This document shows, piece after piece, positions 43,092 to 55,154 of a DNA stretch of 64,000 nt. Source of the stretch: Alphaproteobacteria bacterium (GTDB lineage Bacteria; Pseudomonadota; Alphaproteobacteria; UBA8366); contig WHUA01000001.1 in NCBI GenBank assembly GCA_009377445.1, forward strand, positions 1,090,725-1,154,724, in the 5' to 3' direction. Within the stretch, counting starts at the first letter, position 1; the number at the start of each line of letters is the position of its first letter. A model generated the notes under the pieces. That model saw nothing but the letters and a program-made list of their open reading frames with translations, was not told the origin of the DNA and did no database searches. Both the position numbers and the translations under genes were made by a program.

Positions 43092-43868
43092 ATGAAGTTG
43101 CATCCCGTTCTCGCCTTGATCGCGGTCGCCGCCCTCACCACAGGCGGATGCGCCATGCCCGGCGATACCTCGGGCGCCGCCAATCCCGATCCCGCGCACA
43201 ACGCGCGCAATTCGCTCGACTGGGCCGGTGCCTATCGCGGTGTGCTGCCCTGCGCCGACTGCCCCGGCATCGAGACCGTCGTCATTCTGGCGGATGACGG
43301 GACTTACCGTACGCAGACCAAATACCTCAGCAAGAATGACGAGGTGTTATCGGATGAGGGGCGTTTCACCTGGAACGAGGCGGGAAACACCATCACGTTC
43401 TCGGATCGAAAGCCTGCGCGGTATTTCGTGGGCGAGAACAGGCTCACCCGCCTTGCCCTCGACGGCTCCCGCACCACCGGCCCTCTCGCGGAGCACTATG
43501 TCCTGACCAAGCTCTCCGACAGAGTGATCGAAAAGTACTGGAAGCTGGTGGAACTGAGAGGTCAGCCGGTGCCTGCGCTGGACCGCGAGCCGCACCTGAT
43601 CCTCAAGGCCAAAGGCGGGCGCGTGAACGGCTTCGGCGGCTGCAACGGCTTCACCGGCTCGTACACGCTCGACGATGCCGCCTCCCGCATCCGCTTCGGC
43701 CAGATCATCTCCACCATGATGGCGTGTCCGATGGGGATGGAGGTGGAGAAGGCTTTCCACGAGGTCCTGCGCACCGTGGACAACTACTCGCTCAACGGCG
43801 ACCGCCTCACGCTGAACCGCGCGCGCATGGCGCCGCTGGCGCGCTTCGAGGCGGTGTATCTGCGTTGA
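43092..43868 (+). CDS. Lipoprotein with NlpE-like and META/HslJ domains
   Basis: 258 residues. Signal peptide with lipobox TTGGC (Cys20). Residues 45-140 form an NlpE-like copper-stress domain with the CADC motif (YRGVLPCADCPGIE). Residues 148-258 form a META domain (YWKLVELRGQPV; NGFGGCNGFTGSY; STMMACPMGMEVEKAF). Such fusions sit in the outer membrane and deal with envelope or metal stress. No regulator is adjacent. Confidence 0.88.
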   Translation: MKLHPVLALIAVAALTTGGCAMPGDTSGAANPDPAHNARNSLDWAGAYRGVLPCADCPGIETVVILADDGTYRTQTKYLSKNDEVLSDEGRFTWNEAGNTITFSDRKPARYFVGENRLTRLALDGSRTTGPLAEHYVLTKLSDRVIEKYWKLVELRGQPVPALDREPHLILKAKGGRVNGFGGCNGFTGSYTLDDAASRIRFGQIISTMMACPMGMEVEKAFHEVLRTVDNYSLNGDRLTLNRARMAPLARFEAVYLR

Positions 43869-43976
43869 CGGTGCGGCGCCGAGAGCCATGACTCCGTGCG
43901 GGAGCGGGCCGGCCCCGACGCGGCCACGCCTCCTCGAGCAGATCAACGCAATATCATCACGCTCCAGGCGCAGCGA

Positions 43977-44543
43977 TCAGCGCCCGGTGTAGTACTCCGG
44001 GAAGGTCTTCTTCACGATCTCGCCGTCCTCGCGAAAGGCATGACAGGCGTTGAGGTGGCGCGGCCGTCCAGGGTTTGGTCTCGGCCGGCCCAGCCCCGAT
44101 TCGCGCGCCTTCTGGATGCGGTAGCCATACATGGTCTGGAAGGCAGTGGTCGCCATCGTCGGCAGCATTTCCCGCAAATGGGTGCATCCCTCGACGCCGC
44201 CGATCAGCCGGTTGACTTCGGCCATCCACCCCTTGCCGATCCGCACGCCCGCCAGCCGCGCGAGATTCGGCGCGACGCTGCGGCACACCGGGAATGGATG
44301 GGATTCCATCGCCGCTTCGCAGCCGCGAACGACCATGTCGTCGTCGATCGTCAGCCGGATCCACATGTCGTGGACCGCCTGTCCGGCCGGGCGCATGCCG
44401 CCCTCCTCGTCGGGGAAGGCATGCGGCTTCGTGTCCACGAGGCGCCCCTCGATATCCCACAGCCCGTCACGGCGCCGGTAGCCGCGGCATTCGATGGATC
44501 GCGTGTGGCTGTGCTCGCGCGGCTCGGGGGGCGATAGGGGCAT
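43977..44543 (-). CDS. DUF2889 family protein
   Basis: 188 residues. HTRSIECRGYRRRDGLWDIEG-like start (segment RSIECRGYRRRDGLWDIE), then VDTKPHAF, MWIRLTIDDDMVV, and GCTHLREMLP with a conserved CxH pair are the blocks of DUF2889. Function unknown; no membrane segment. The next gene downstream on the same strand is absent (meta gene converges). Confidence 0.8.
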   Translation of the reverse strand: MPLSPPEPREHSHTRSIECRGYRRRDGLWDIEGRLVDTKPHAFPDEEGGMRPAGQAVHDMWIRLTIDDDMVVRGCEAAMESHPFPVCRSVAPNLARLAGVRIGKGWMAEVNRLIGGVEGCTHLREMLPTMATTAFQTMYGYRIQKARESGLGRPRPNPGRPRHLNACHAFREDGEIVKKTFPEYYTGR

Positions 44544-44615
44544 GACATCTCTGCAGGTCGGGGATCAGGGAAGGACGGGTGGTCCGGCGAAAAGATAATG
44601 CTGCAATGCACCTAG

Positions 44616-45908
44616 TCAAGCGTCGGCGGCCGGCGGCATGGCCGCCATCGGCGGGCGCAGGCGCAACAGGGTGATCTGGTTGCGCTGGCGCCGCAGGATC
44701 TCGAAGCGGAATTCGTGGAAGCGGAAGACCTGACCCGGCTCGGGGATCATCCGCGCCTCGTGCAGGACGAGGCCCGCGATCGTCGTCGCTTCGTCGTCGG
44801 GGAGATGCCATTCGAATTCGCGGTTCAAGTCGCGGATGGTCACGGAGCCGTTGACGATGTAGCTGCCGTCGGCTTGCGGGCGGACGCCGGCCACGATCCT
44901 GTCGTGCTCGTCGTCGATTTCGCCGACGATCTCCTCCAGGATGTCCTCCAGCGTCACAACGCCCATGAACGCGCCGTATTCGTCGACGACGATGGCGAAA
45001 TGCTCGCGCCGCTGGCGGAACGCCTGGAGCTGTTCCAGCAGGCTGGTCGAATCGGGTATGAACCAGGGCTCGGCGGCGACGTCGCGCAGATTGACCTTGT
45101 CCGCCTGGTTTCCGACCGCCCCGAGCGCGCGGAGCACCGCCTTGGCATGGACGACGCCGATGATGTTGTCCTGGCCCTCGTCGTAGAGCGGCAGCCGGGT
45201 GTACTGGCTGCGCAGGACCTGGTCGACCAGGGCGCTCGCGCTTTCCTGGACATTGAGCATTTCCACGTTGCGCCTGTGCTTCATCACCTCGTAGACCTCG
45301 ACGTCGTCGAGATCGAGGATGCTCCGCAGCATTTGCCGTTCCTGGCGGATTTCCGGGTCTTGGCCTGCATGAAGGGCGATGATGCCGCGCAGCTCCTCCT
45401 CGCGATGGCGGTGCAGCAGCTCGGTGCTCGCGCTGGCGCCGAAAGCCCGCAGCGTCCATTCGACGACTTTGCCCACCATCATGCTGACCGGCGCCAGCAC
45501 CGCCACCACCGGCTTGACCGCCGGCGCCACGAGGATGGCGACGCGGTCGGCATGGCCCAGCGCATAGGTCTTCGGCAGCACCTCGGCGAAAATGACCACC
45601 AGCACAGTCATCGCCGCCGTCGCGTAGTACACGCCCACCTCGCCGAACACGCTCAGCAGCAGGCCCGTCGCCAGCGCGGAGGCGAAAATGTTGATGACGT
45701 TGTTGCCCAGCAGGATCGCGCCCAGCAGCCGCGACTTGCGCTCCTGCAGGGCGATCACCATCCGCGCCCGCAGGTTGCCCTGCCGCGCCAGCTCGTGCAT
45801 GCGCGGCTCCGAGGACGCGGTAAGCGCCGTTTCCGAGCATGAGAAGAAGGCCGACAGCACGAGCAGCACGATGATCGCGGCGCCGGTGAACAGCCATTCC
45901 GCCGTCAT
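44616..45908 (-). CDS. CorC/HlyC-type membrane protein (DUF21-CBS-transporter-associated domain)
   Basis: 430 residues from ATG 45908, overlapping the aroB stop by 4 bp. DUF21 membrane domain (1-190; SAFFSCSETALTASS, LLGAILLGNNVINIFAS), two CBS domains (about 205-330; YTRLPLYDEGQDNIIGVVHA, FAIVVDEYGAFMGVVTLEDI) and the small C-terminal CorC_HlyC domain. Members handle Mg2+ or Co2+ efflux at the inner membrane. Located after aroK-aroB in one coupled transcript, a known arrangement in Rhodospirillales. Confidence 0.9.
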   Translation of the reverse strand: MTAEWLFTGAAIIVLLVLSAFFSCSETALTASSEPRMHELARQGNLRARMVIALQERKSRLLGAILLGNNVINIFASALATGLLLSVFGEVGVYYATAAMTVLVVIFAEVLPKTYALGHADRVAILVAPAVKPVVAVLAPVSMMVGKVVEWTLRAFGASASTELLHRHREEELRGIIALHAGQDPEIRQERQMLRSILDLDDVEVYEVMKHRRNVEMLNVQESASALVDQVLRSQYTRLPLYDEGQDNIIGVVHAKAVLRALGAVGNQADKVNLRDVAAEPWFIPDSTSLLEQLQAFRQRREHFAIVVDEYGAFMGVVTLEDILEEIVGEIDDEHDRIVAGVRPQADGSYIVNGSVTIRDLNREFEWHLPDDEATTIAGLVLHEARMIPEPGQVFRFHEFRFEILRRQRNQITLLRLRPPMAAMPPAADA

Positions 45909-47020
45909 GTCAGCCTCGCGCCTTCGAACAGCGTCAGCAGGTCGTCGCGCGTCACGTCCTGGCTGAGGAATGCATCGCCGATGCCGCGCGCGAGGACGAA
46001 GGTCATCTTGCCGTCCGCCACCTTCTTGTCCTTGGCCATGTGGCCGATCAGCGCCTCCGCCGACCAGATGTTGCCGAGGGCGTGCGCCGGCGTCGTCGGC
46101 AGGCCGATCGCCGCCAGGTGGCGGCGGGTCAGGTCGGCGTCGACCGCATCGCACAGCCCGAGCTGCACCGAAAGGTCGAAGGCGAGGACCATGCCGATGG
46201 CGACGCCCTCGCCATGCAGCAGGGCGTCGCCGAATCCCGTCTCGGCTTCCAGCGCATGACCGAAGGTGTGGCCGAGATTGAGCAGCGCGCGCTGGCCGGT
46301 CTCGCGCTCGTCGGCCGCCACGATGGCGGCCTTTGCGCGGCAGCTCCGCACGACCGCATGGCGCCGGGCTTCCGGATCGCCGTCGCGCACCGCCGCGCCA
46401 TGCCCCTCGAGCCAGGCGAAGAAGCCGGCGTCGCCCAGCAGGCCGTATTTGACGACCTCGGCGTATCCCGCCAGGAGCTCCCGCTCCGGCAGGGTGTCGA
46501 GGATGCCGGTGTCGGCGATGACCAGCCTCGGCTGGTGAAAGGAGCCGATCAGGTTCTTGCCGTGGCGCGTGTTGATGGCGGTCTTGCCGCCCACCGAGCT
46601 GTCGACCTGGGCGAGCAGGGTCGTGGGGATCTGGATGTATTCGAGCCCGCGCAACGCGATGGCGGCGGCGAACCCGGTAATGTCGCCGACCACGCCGCCG
46701 CCGAGCGCCACGAGCGCAGTGCGCCGCTCGATCCCGGCGTCGAGGATCCGGCTCATCAGGCTTTCGAGATGGGCGAAATCCTTCGTCTGCTCGCCCGGCG
46801 GCAGGACGATGGCGCTGTGCGCGATCCCGGCCTTGCCGAGCGATACGGCGAGCGCGTCGAGATGCAGCTTGCCGACGGTCTTGTCGGTGACGACGATGAC
46901 GCGCTTCTGGTGCAGGACGGGGGCCATCAGCTCGCCCGCGCGGGCGAAGACGCCCTCGCCGACGACGATGTCATAACGGCGGTCGGCGAGATCGACCGTG
47001 ACGGTTTCAGTGGCGTTCAT
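45905..47020 (-). CDS. aroB: 3-dehydroquinate synthase
   Basis: 371 residues from ATG 47020, overlapping the aroK stop as ATGA. Second step of the shikimate pathway. NAD-binding GGGVVGDITGFAAA, IQIPTTLLAQVDSSVGGKT, and metal ligands in NLGHTFGHALEAE and LHGEGVAIGM. NAD+ and Zn/Co dependent, cytoplasmic. Confidence 0.96.
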   Translation of the reverse strand: MNATETVTVDLADRRYDIVVGEGVFARAGELMAPVLHQKRVIVVTDKTVGKLHLDALAVSLGKAGIAHSAIVLPPGEQTKDFAHLESLMSRILDAGIERRTALVALGGGVVGDITGFAAAIALRGLEYIQIPTTLLAQVDSSVGGKTAINTRHGKNLIGSFHQPRLVIADTGILDTLPERELLAGYAEVVKYGLLGDAGFFAWLEGHGAAVRDGDPEARRHAVVRSCRAKAAIVAADERETGQRALLNLGHTFGHALEAETGFGDALLHGEGVAIGMVLAFDLSVQLGLCDAVDADLTRRHLAAIGLPTTPAHALGNIWSAEALIGHMAKDKKVADGKMTFVLARGIGDAFLSQDVTRDDLLTLFEGARLT

Positions 47021-47583
47021 GACCTGGCGTCCGTTGCGAGGAAGCGTTCGAGGCACTGCACGACGCGCTCCACGGTTTCATCCAGCGGGCTCTCGCTGCT
47101 TTCGACCGTGATATCCGCGCCGGCATATACCGGGTAGCGGGTTTGCATCAGCCGCTCAAGGGTCTCTTTCGGATTTTCCGTGTTCAGCAGCGGGCGGTGG
47201 CTGCGCCGGCGCACCCGGTGCCAGAGCGTTTCGATGTCGGCCTTCAGCCAGACGGAGATGGCCAATTCCTTGATCATCTGACGCACCCGCTCGTCCATGA
47301 ACGCCCCGCCGCCGGTCGCCAGCACGCAGGCCGGCGTTTTCAGCAGGCGCCGGATGACCCGGCGCTCGCCGTCGCGAAAGGCGGCTTCGCCGTGCCGGGC
47401 GAAGATATCGGCGATGCTGCAGCCCGCCGCCGTTTCGATCTCCTCGTCGGCGTCAACGAACGGCAGGCCGAAACGCGCCGCCAGCCGGCGGCCGACGGCT
47501 GTCTTTCCGGCGCCCATCATGCCCACCAGGACGATCGGCTTCGGCGGCGCTGCGGGCGGTTCGGATCTCGGGTTCGCGGTCAT
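47017..47583 (-). CDS. aroK: Shikimate kinase
   Basis: 188 residues from ATG 47583. Walker A GMMGAGKTAVG (21-31) after IVLVG; shikimate-binding FVDADEEIE, GEAAFRDGERRV and ATGGGAF; lid RRRSHRPLL. Phosphorylates shikimate at O3. The classic aroK-aroB pair with 4-bp overlap. Divergent (155 bp) from the small membrane protein gene at 47739. Confidence 0.96.
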   Translation of the reverse strand: MTANPRSEPPAAPPKPIVLVGMMGAGKTAVGRRLAARFGLPFVDADEEIETAAGCSIADIFARHGEAAFRDGERRVIRRLLKTPACVLATGGGAFMDERVRQMIKELAISVWLKADIETLWHRVRRRSHRPLLNTENPKETLERLMQTRYPVYAGADITVESSESPLDETVERVVQCLERFLATDARS

Positions 47584-47738
47584 GCATATTCTTCGGTTTG
47601 TGTCCCTCGGTCGTTGAATCGCGGCCGATGGGTCTGTATGCTGCCGCAGGATTGCCATAGTGCAGCGATAGCGTAAAGATTCAACACGCCCTTGCAGCCG
47701 ATAACCCGTTACCAACGCATGTGCAGAAAGGTACGGCC

Positions 47739-47906
47739 ATGGCTGCGTCCTCAGCAGACGAACATATGAACCGATTTACTCTCACGATCCTGGTTGTTTT
47801 CTTCGCTCTCATCGCCACGGGCGTCGTGTTCCTGGCGACGTGGGATATTCCGCCGCCATCCAAATCGGTGGAGAAGGTTCTCGATGACGGACGGTTTCCG
47901 CGCTAA
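47739..47906 (+). CDS. Small single-pass membrane protein
   Basis: 55 residues from ATG 47739 (AAAGG 8 nt upstream). One membrane helix (about 12-33; LTILVVFFALIATGVVFLAT) followed by a short tail with WDIPPPSKSVEKVL. Its 3' end overlaps the next gene by 23 bp in another frame, which points to translational coupling. Family unknown; a small membrane protein at this place before xerD occurs in related genomes as far as I recall. Confidence 0.6.
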   Translation: MAASSADEHMNRFTLTILVVFFALIATGVVFLATWDIPPPSKSVEKVLDDGRFPR

Positions 47907-49710
47907 CGGAAGGCTCCTCGCGGCGCTCTTCGTCGCACCGTCGCTCGTCATTGTGTCCGTTGCGGCGGCCGATGTCCGCCTGGCGCAGGAGGCGCCGGTG
48001 CGTCTCATGCCGCGGCGCGACCTGTCGACGCCCGTGCCGCCGAGCGTCCGGCCGGGCGAAGAAGGGCGCGGACCTTCCCAGGAAGCCGCGCCGCTCCCCG
48101 AGATACAGGTGAAGGATCTGGGCTCGATCGACCCTGAAGCGGTCGGCACGCTGGACGCGGCGACCGGCGGGTTCGGCGCCGGCATGTGGCTCGGTACGCC
48201 GCGGCCGGCCATCCAGCGCCTGATCGGCAGCATTCCCGCGGAGATCCGGTCGCCCGTGATGCGGGCGCTCGCCGAGCGGCTGCTGCTGACGGCCGCCGCG
48301 CTGCCGCCTGCCGAGGAAACCGCCGGCGGCGACGGCGACACGCCTTCGATATTGGCGCTGCGCGCCGAGCGGCTCGTGGCGATGGGGCTTATCGATGAGG
48401 CGCGGGCGCTGATCCTGGCGTCGCCGATGCGATCGAGCGATTCGGCGCTCGTCCGCCTCCACGTCGAGACTTTGCTGCTCGCGAACGATCCCGGCGGCGC
48501 CTGCGGCACGGCCAAGCGCGACGCAGCAAAACTGGCCGGCTCCTACTGGCAGCGCGTTGCGATCTTCTGCCAGCTCCTTGCCGGCGACAGCGACGGCGCG
48601 CAGCTCGGCGCCAACATCCTCGCCGAGACTCCTGATTTCGACGACAAGGTTTTCCTGTCGATCGCCGACATGATGGCGCAGAAGCGCCCCGTGCGGATCG
48701 AATCCCTGCCGTCTCCGACGGCGTTGCACCTGGCGATGCTGCGCAGCGCGAATGCGCCGCTGCCGGCCGACGCGGTGGAGAAGGCCACGCCGCCCTTGCT
48801 GCGCGCGATCGGCATCAGTCCCAACGTCGAGCTCGACCTTCGCCTGCGCGCCGCCGAACGGGCCGCGTTCGCCGGCGCCATCGACACAGGACGGCTGGCG
48901 CAGATCTACATGAGCGTCGAGTTCGACGAAGCTGAGCTCAACACCGCGCTCTCGACGGCGCAGCGGAACTGGACGCCGCGCGGCCGTGCCCTGCTGTACC
49001 GGTCGGCGCAGCGGCAGACCGTGCCGACGGCGCGAGCGGCGGTGATCCAAAAGGCCTTCGAACTCGCGCGGACGGACGGCCAGCTTCTCCTGCTGGTCCG
49101 CCTTTATCGCGACCTGCTCAAGGATATCCCGGTGTCGGCGGACATGGCGTGGTTTGCCGGCGAGGCGGCGAAGGGTCTGCTGGCGCTCGGCGAGCGCGAT
49201 GCGGCGCGGCCCTGGGTGACGTTGCTGCGCGAGCGGCAGCTTCGCGACCAGGATGCCCGCGTGTCGCGCGATCGGCTGTGGGCCCTCGCGCTCCTGGCCG
49301 GCGACGAGCGCTATCGTGCGGACGACGCAGAGAGCATGTCCGCATGGCTCGTGGCGCTCCGCGAGAACGAAGCGGAGCTTGCCTACGAGCGGGCCGGCCT
49401 GGCGCTCGTCCTCATGCAGGCGGTCGGCATGCAGATTCCCGAGCAATATTGGCACGCGCTGCTGCAGCCGCCGCGGCAGTCGCCTGTCTTCGTTCCGCCG
49501 CCGGCTTACTGGCCGGCGCTGGAGAATGCGATGCGGGCGCGCCGGGTCGGCGAGACGGTCCTGCTTTCGATCCTGATGCTGGGACCGGACGGCACGCTCG
49601 GCGCCGATGCGGCGCTGCTGCGCGATGTGGTCGTGGCGCTGCGCACGGTCGGCCTCGAACAGGAGGGCCGGACGCTCGCGCTCGAAGCGGCGCTGGTCAA
49701 CGGACTTTGA
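47884..49710 (+). CDS. Exported helical-repeat protein, function unknown
   Basis: 608 residues from ATG 47884. Signal peptide (residues 1-29: RLLAALFVAPSLVIVSVAAA). A Pro-rich linker follows, then an all-helical region rich in Ala/Leu with many paired helices (ALRAERLVAMGLIDEARALI; AFELARTDGQLLLLVRLYRD; GLLALGERDAARPW), suggesting a TPR/Sel1-like superhelix. Likely periplasmic. Its start lies inside the small membrane protein gene, and xerD begins 4 nt after it, so envelope factor and recombinase share a transcript. Confidence 0.7.
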   Translation: MTDGFRANGRLLAALFVAPSLVIVSVAAADVRLAQEAPVRLMPRRDLSTPVPPSVRPGEEGRGPSQEAAPLPEIQVKDLGSIDPEAVGTLDAATGGFGAGMWLGTPRPAIQRLIGSIPAEIRSPVMRALAERLLLTAAALPPAEETAGGDGDTPSILALRAERLVAMGLIDEARALILASPMRSSDSALVRLHVETLLLANDPGGACGTAKRDAAKLAGSYWQRVAIFCQLLAGDSDGAQLGANILAETPDFDDKVFLSIADMMAQKRPVRIESLPSPTALHLAMLRSANAPLPADAVEKATPPLLRAIGISPNVELDLRLRAAERAAFAGAIDTGRLAQIYMSVEFDEAELNTALSTAQRNWTPRGRALLYRSAQRQTVPTARAAVIQKAFELARTDGQLLLLVRLYRDLLKDIPVSADMAWFAGEAAKGLLALGERDAARPWVTLLRERQLRDQDARVSRDRLWALALLAGDERYRADDAESMSAWLVALRENEAELAYERAGLALVLMQAVGMQIPEQYWHALLQPPRQSPVFVPPPAYWPALENAMRARRVGETVLLSILMLGPDGTLGADAALLRDVVVALRTVGLEQEGRTLALEAALVNGL

Positions 49711-49714
49711 CGGC

Positions 49715-50671
49715 ATGACGGATGCTCGCGAGCTGGCCGGCGCCTGGCGCCTGGAGCCCTTCCTCGAGATGCTGACGGCAGAGCGCGGCGCGTCGGCGAA
49801 TACGATCGCCGCGTACCGCCGGGACCTGCGGGAGTTCGTCACGATGATGGCGGGCCGCGGCCGCAATGCCACCGGCGTCGCCACGGACGACGTGAGGGAT
49901 TACGTGACGCGCCTGGCGGAGGCGGGTTACGCGGCGACGACCGCCGCCCGGCGGCTTTCCGCGCTGCGCCAGTATTTCGGCTTCCTGTTCGCGGAGGGCA
50001 TGCGCCCGGACGACCCGACGGCCATGGTCGACGGCCCCCGCCTGGGGCGGCCGCTGCCGAAGGTGCTGGACGAGGAGGAGGTGGGGCGGCTGCTCGACGC
50101 GGCGCATGAAAGGCCCGGGTCGGAAGGCCTTCGGCTCGCCGCCATGCTCGAGCTGCTTTACGCCACCGGGCTCCGGGTATCGGAGCTGGTGACCCTGCCG
50201 CTGGCGGCCGTGGCGCGGAACCCGGACGTCATCGTCGTCAGGGGCAAGGGCGAGCGCGAGCGGATGGTTCCCCTGACGCGCCCGGCGCGCAAGGCGCTGC
50301 AGGCCTATTGCAAGGTGCGCGACGATTTCGCCCCGGCCGGCGCCCGTGCCGGCGCCCGTGCGACATGGCTGTTCCCCTCGAGCGGCAAGGAGGGGCATCT
50401 GTCGCGCCAACGCTTCGGGCAGATGCTGAAGGAACTGGCCGACGAATGCGGCATCGACCGCGGCAAGCTGAGCCCGCATGTGCTGCGGCATGCCTTCGCG
50501 AGCCATCTGCTGGCGAATGGCGCGGATCTACGCTCGGTCCAGCAGATGCTCGGCCACGCCGACATTTCGACCACGCAGATCTACACCCACGTGTTGGACG
50601 AGCGCCTGCAGGCGCTGGTGCGGGACAAGCACCCGCTCGCGGCCGCGAAGGGAAGGCGGCGGCGCGCCTGA
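49715..50671 (+). CDS. xerD: Tyrosine recombinase XerD-type
   Basis: 318 residues from ATG 49715. SAM-like core-binding N-domain (about 15-100) and catalytic domain with Arg154 (ATGLRVSEL), Lys178 (RGKGERER), His255/Arg258 (SPHVLRHAFASHLL), His281 (LGHADISTTQIY) and Tyr290. Resolves chromosome dimers at dif with XerC. Length and motifs are normal and the location beside accA is usual for alphaproteobacterial xerD, so it is a housekeeping gene, not an integrase. Confidence 0.92.
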   Translation: MTDARELAGAWRLEPFLEMLTAERGASANTIAAYRRDLREFVTMMAGRGRNATGVATDDVRDYVTRLAEAGYAATTAARRLSALRQYFGFLFAEGMRPDDPTAMVDGPRLGRPLPKVLDEEEVGRLLDAAHERPGSEGLRLAAMLELLYATGLRVSELVTLPLAAVARNPDVIVVRGKGERERMVPLTRPARKALQAYCKVRDDFAPAGARAGARATWLFPSSGKEGHLSRQRFGQMLKELADECGIDRGKLSPHVLRHAFASHLLANGADLRSVQQMLGHADISTTQIYTHVLDERLQALVRDKHPLAAAKGRRRRA

Positions 50672-50690
50672 GCGAGCGGATGCGCCGTGC

Positions 50691-50718
50691 TTGCTGTCAA
50701 TTTGCCATGTCCTATGTT
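50691..50718 (+). promoter_or_regulatory. Possible promoter for accA
   Basis: TTGCTG (50691-50696), 16-bp spacer and TATGTT (50713-50718), 39 bp before the accA start. The gap between xerD and accA is 86 bp, and GGGGGGAC with a 14-nt gap precedes the ATG. Confidence 0.35.
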
Positions 50719-50757
50719 AGGAACGCCCGTCAATCTGGGGGGACGTTGGCCGGGTAG

Positions 50758-51714
50758 ATGAAGAATTTTCTCGATTTCGAAAAGCCGATCGCCGAGCTGG
50801 AAGGCAAGATCGAAGAGCTGCGCCACCTCTCCGGCGAGGGCGACTTCAACATCGCCGACGAAGTGTCGAAGCTGCAGGACAAGACGGAAAAGCTGCTGCG
50901 GCAGACCTACCAGAAGCTGACGCCCTGGCAGAAGGTGCAGGTCGCGCGCCATCCGGATCGCCCCCACTTCAACGACTACGTCGCCGCGCTGATCGAGGAT
51001 TTCACACCCGTCGCAGGCGACCGCTGCTTTGCCGACGACAAGGCGATCCTCGGCGGCATGGGGCGCTTTCGGGGCTACTCATGCGTCATCATCGGCCAGG
51101 AAAAGGGCGCCGATACGGGCGAGCGCGTCGCCCACAACTTCGGCATGGCCCGGCCGGAGGGATACCGAAAGGCGCGCCGCCTGATGGAGCTCGCGGACCG
51201 CTTCTCGCTGCCCGTCATCAGTCTGGTGGATACGCCCGGCGCCTATCCCGGCGTCGGCGCGGAGGAGCGCGGCCAGGCCGAGGCCATCGCGCGCTGCATC
51301 GACACGGGCCTCGGCATCCGGGTGCCGCTGTTGAGCGTCATCATCGGCGAAGGCGGCTCGGGCGGGGCGATCGCCATTGCCACGGGCGACGTGGTGATGA
51401 TGCTGGAACACAGCATCTACTCGGTCATCTCGCCCGAAGGCTGCGCTTCGATCCTATGGCGGAGCGCCGAGCAGACCCAGGTCGCCGCCGAAGCCTTGCG
51501 GCTGACCGCGCAGGATCTGCTGGGCCTCGGCCTGATCGACCGGGTGCTGCCGGAGCCGCTCGGCGGCGCCCACCGCGATCCGGTGGAAACCATCGGGCGT
51601 CTCGGCGACGCGCTGGAAAGCGAGCTCAAGCGGTTGATCGTGCAGGATGGCGGTTTGCTGCGCCGCCGCCGCCGCGATAAGTTCCTGGAAATGGGCAAAC
51701 AGGTGACGCCGTGA
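50758..51714 (+). CDS. accA: Acetyl-CoA carboxylase carboxyltransferase, alpha subunit
   Basis: 318 residues. Moves the carboxyl from biotin to acetyl-CoA with Acc[21 protein letters not shown] at the N-terminus, [46 protein letters not shown] and [12 protein letters not shown] are diagnostic. The stop overlaps the GTG of the next gene. Confidence 0.97.
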   Translation: MKNFLDFEKPIAELEGKIEELRHLSGEGDFNIADEVSKLQDKTEKLLRQTYQKLTPWQKVQVARHPDRPHFNDYVAALIEDFTPVAGDRCFADDKAILGGMGRFRGYSCVIIGQEKGADTGERVAHNFGMARPEGYRKARRLMELADRFSLPVISLVDTPGAYPGVGAEERGQAEAIARCIDTGLGIRVPLLSVIIGEGGSGGAIAIATGDVVMMLEHSIYSVISPEGCASILWRSAEQTQVAAEALRLTAQDLLGLGLIDRVLPEPLGGAHRDPVETIGRLGDALESELKRLIVQDGGLLRRRRRDKFLEMGKQVTP

Positions 51715-52124
51715 ACCGATTCGCAATGCTGCTGCCGATCTTGCTACTGGCCGCCGGCTGCGGCGACACGTGGGACAAGTTCATGACCCCGGATTTCGCC
51801 TGGAGCCGCGACCGCGCGCTGAGCGCCGATCGCAGCGCGAGCGGGACGCTCGCCTTTCGCGAAGCGGTGCGCGCTTCCGGCGGGGAGACGCGAACCGCCG
51901 CGGCGGGCGGCTGTTACCGCGGCCGGCTTACCGCCGAAGGGAACACCTGTCAGGCGATGCGCACCGACGGCGGCGACCTGCTCACCCTCGCCGGCCCGCT
52001 GCGCGGCTTCGCGGCAGGCGACGCGGTTTGCGTCTGCGGCGTCCCGGCGACGCAGCAATTCTGCGATCAGGGCGTGACGCTGCTGATCCGCGAGATTTCC
52101 GACAACTGCGCCAATATCCAGTAG
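51711..52124 (+). CDS. Cysteine-containing lipoprotein, function unknown
   Basis: 137 residues from GTG 51711, overlapping the accA stop (GTGA). Hydrophobic N-terminus with lipobox LAAGC (Cys17). The mature part has six cysteines (e.g. [32 protein letters not shown]), so disulfides are likely in the periplasm. No family recognised. Confidence 0.65.
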   Translation: MNRFAMLLPILLLAAGCGDTWDKFMTPDFAWSRDRALSADRSASGTLAFREAVRASGGETRTAAAGGCYRGRLTAEGNTCQAMRTDGGDLLTLAGPLRGFAAGDAVCVCGVPATQQFCDQGVTLLIREISDNCANIQ

Positions 52125-52137
52125 CGGCCGCGCGGGC

Positions 52138-54897
<2,760 letters not shown>

Positions 54898-55154
54898 GAG
54901 GACCTCGATTTAGGGGCGGCGCTCGAAAGCACCGGGTTTCCGCGCATGTGCGAGTGACATAAGCACAGTCCCTTGATCTGTCAACGACAGCCGGAAGGGC
55001 GGCGAGGGCATCCGCCGCCCTCGCGGGGCCCCGTTCCGGCGTCCATGGCGCGCCTTGTTCTCGCTGTCTACATATGCATTATGCGCGCTGTACGGCGGGT
55101 GTTGCCGCCCGCCGGCCGGCGATTCGCCTGCCAGATCATTGAAAGGAAGAGTGC

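Noticed and set aside
49715..50671. Tyrosine recombinase as sign of an integrated element (with the S24 repressor at 21.5 kb)
   Set aside because: It is full-length XerD in a housekeeping context beside accA; no phage, transfer or attachment-site features occur near either gene.
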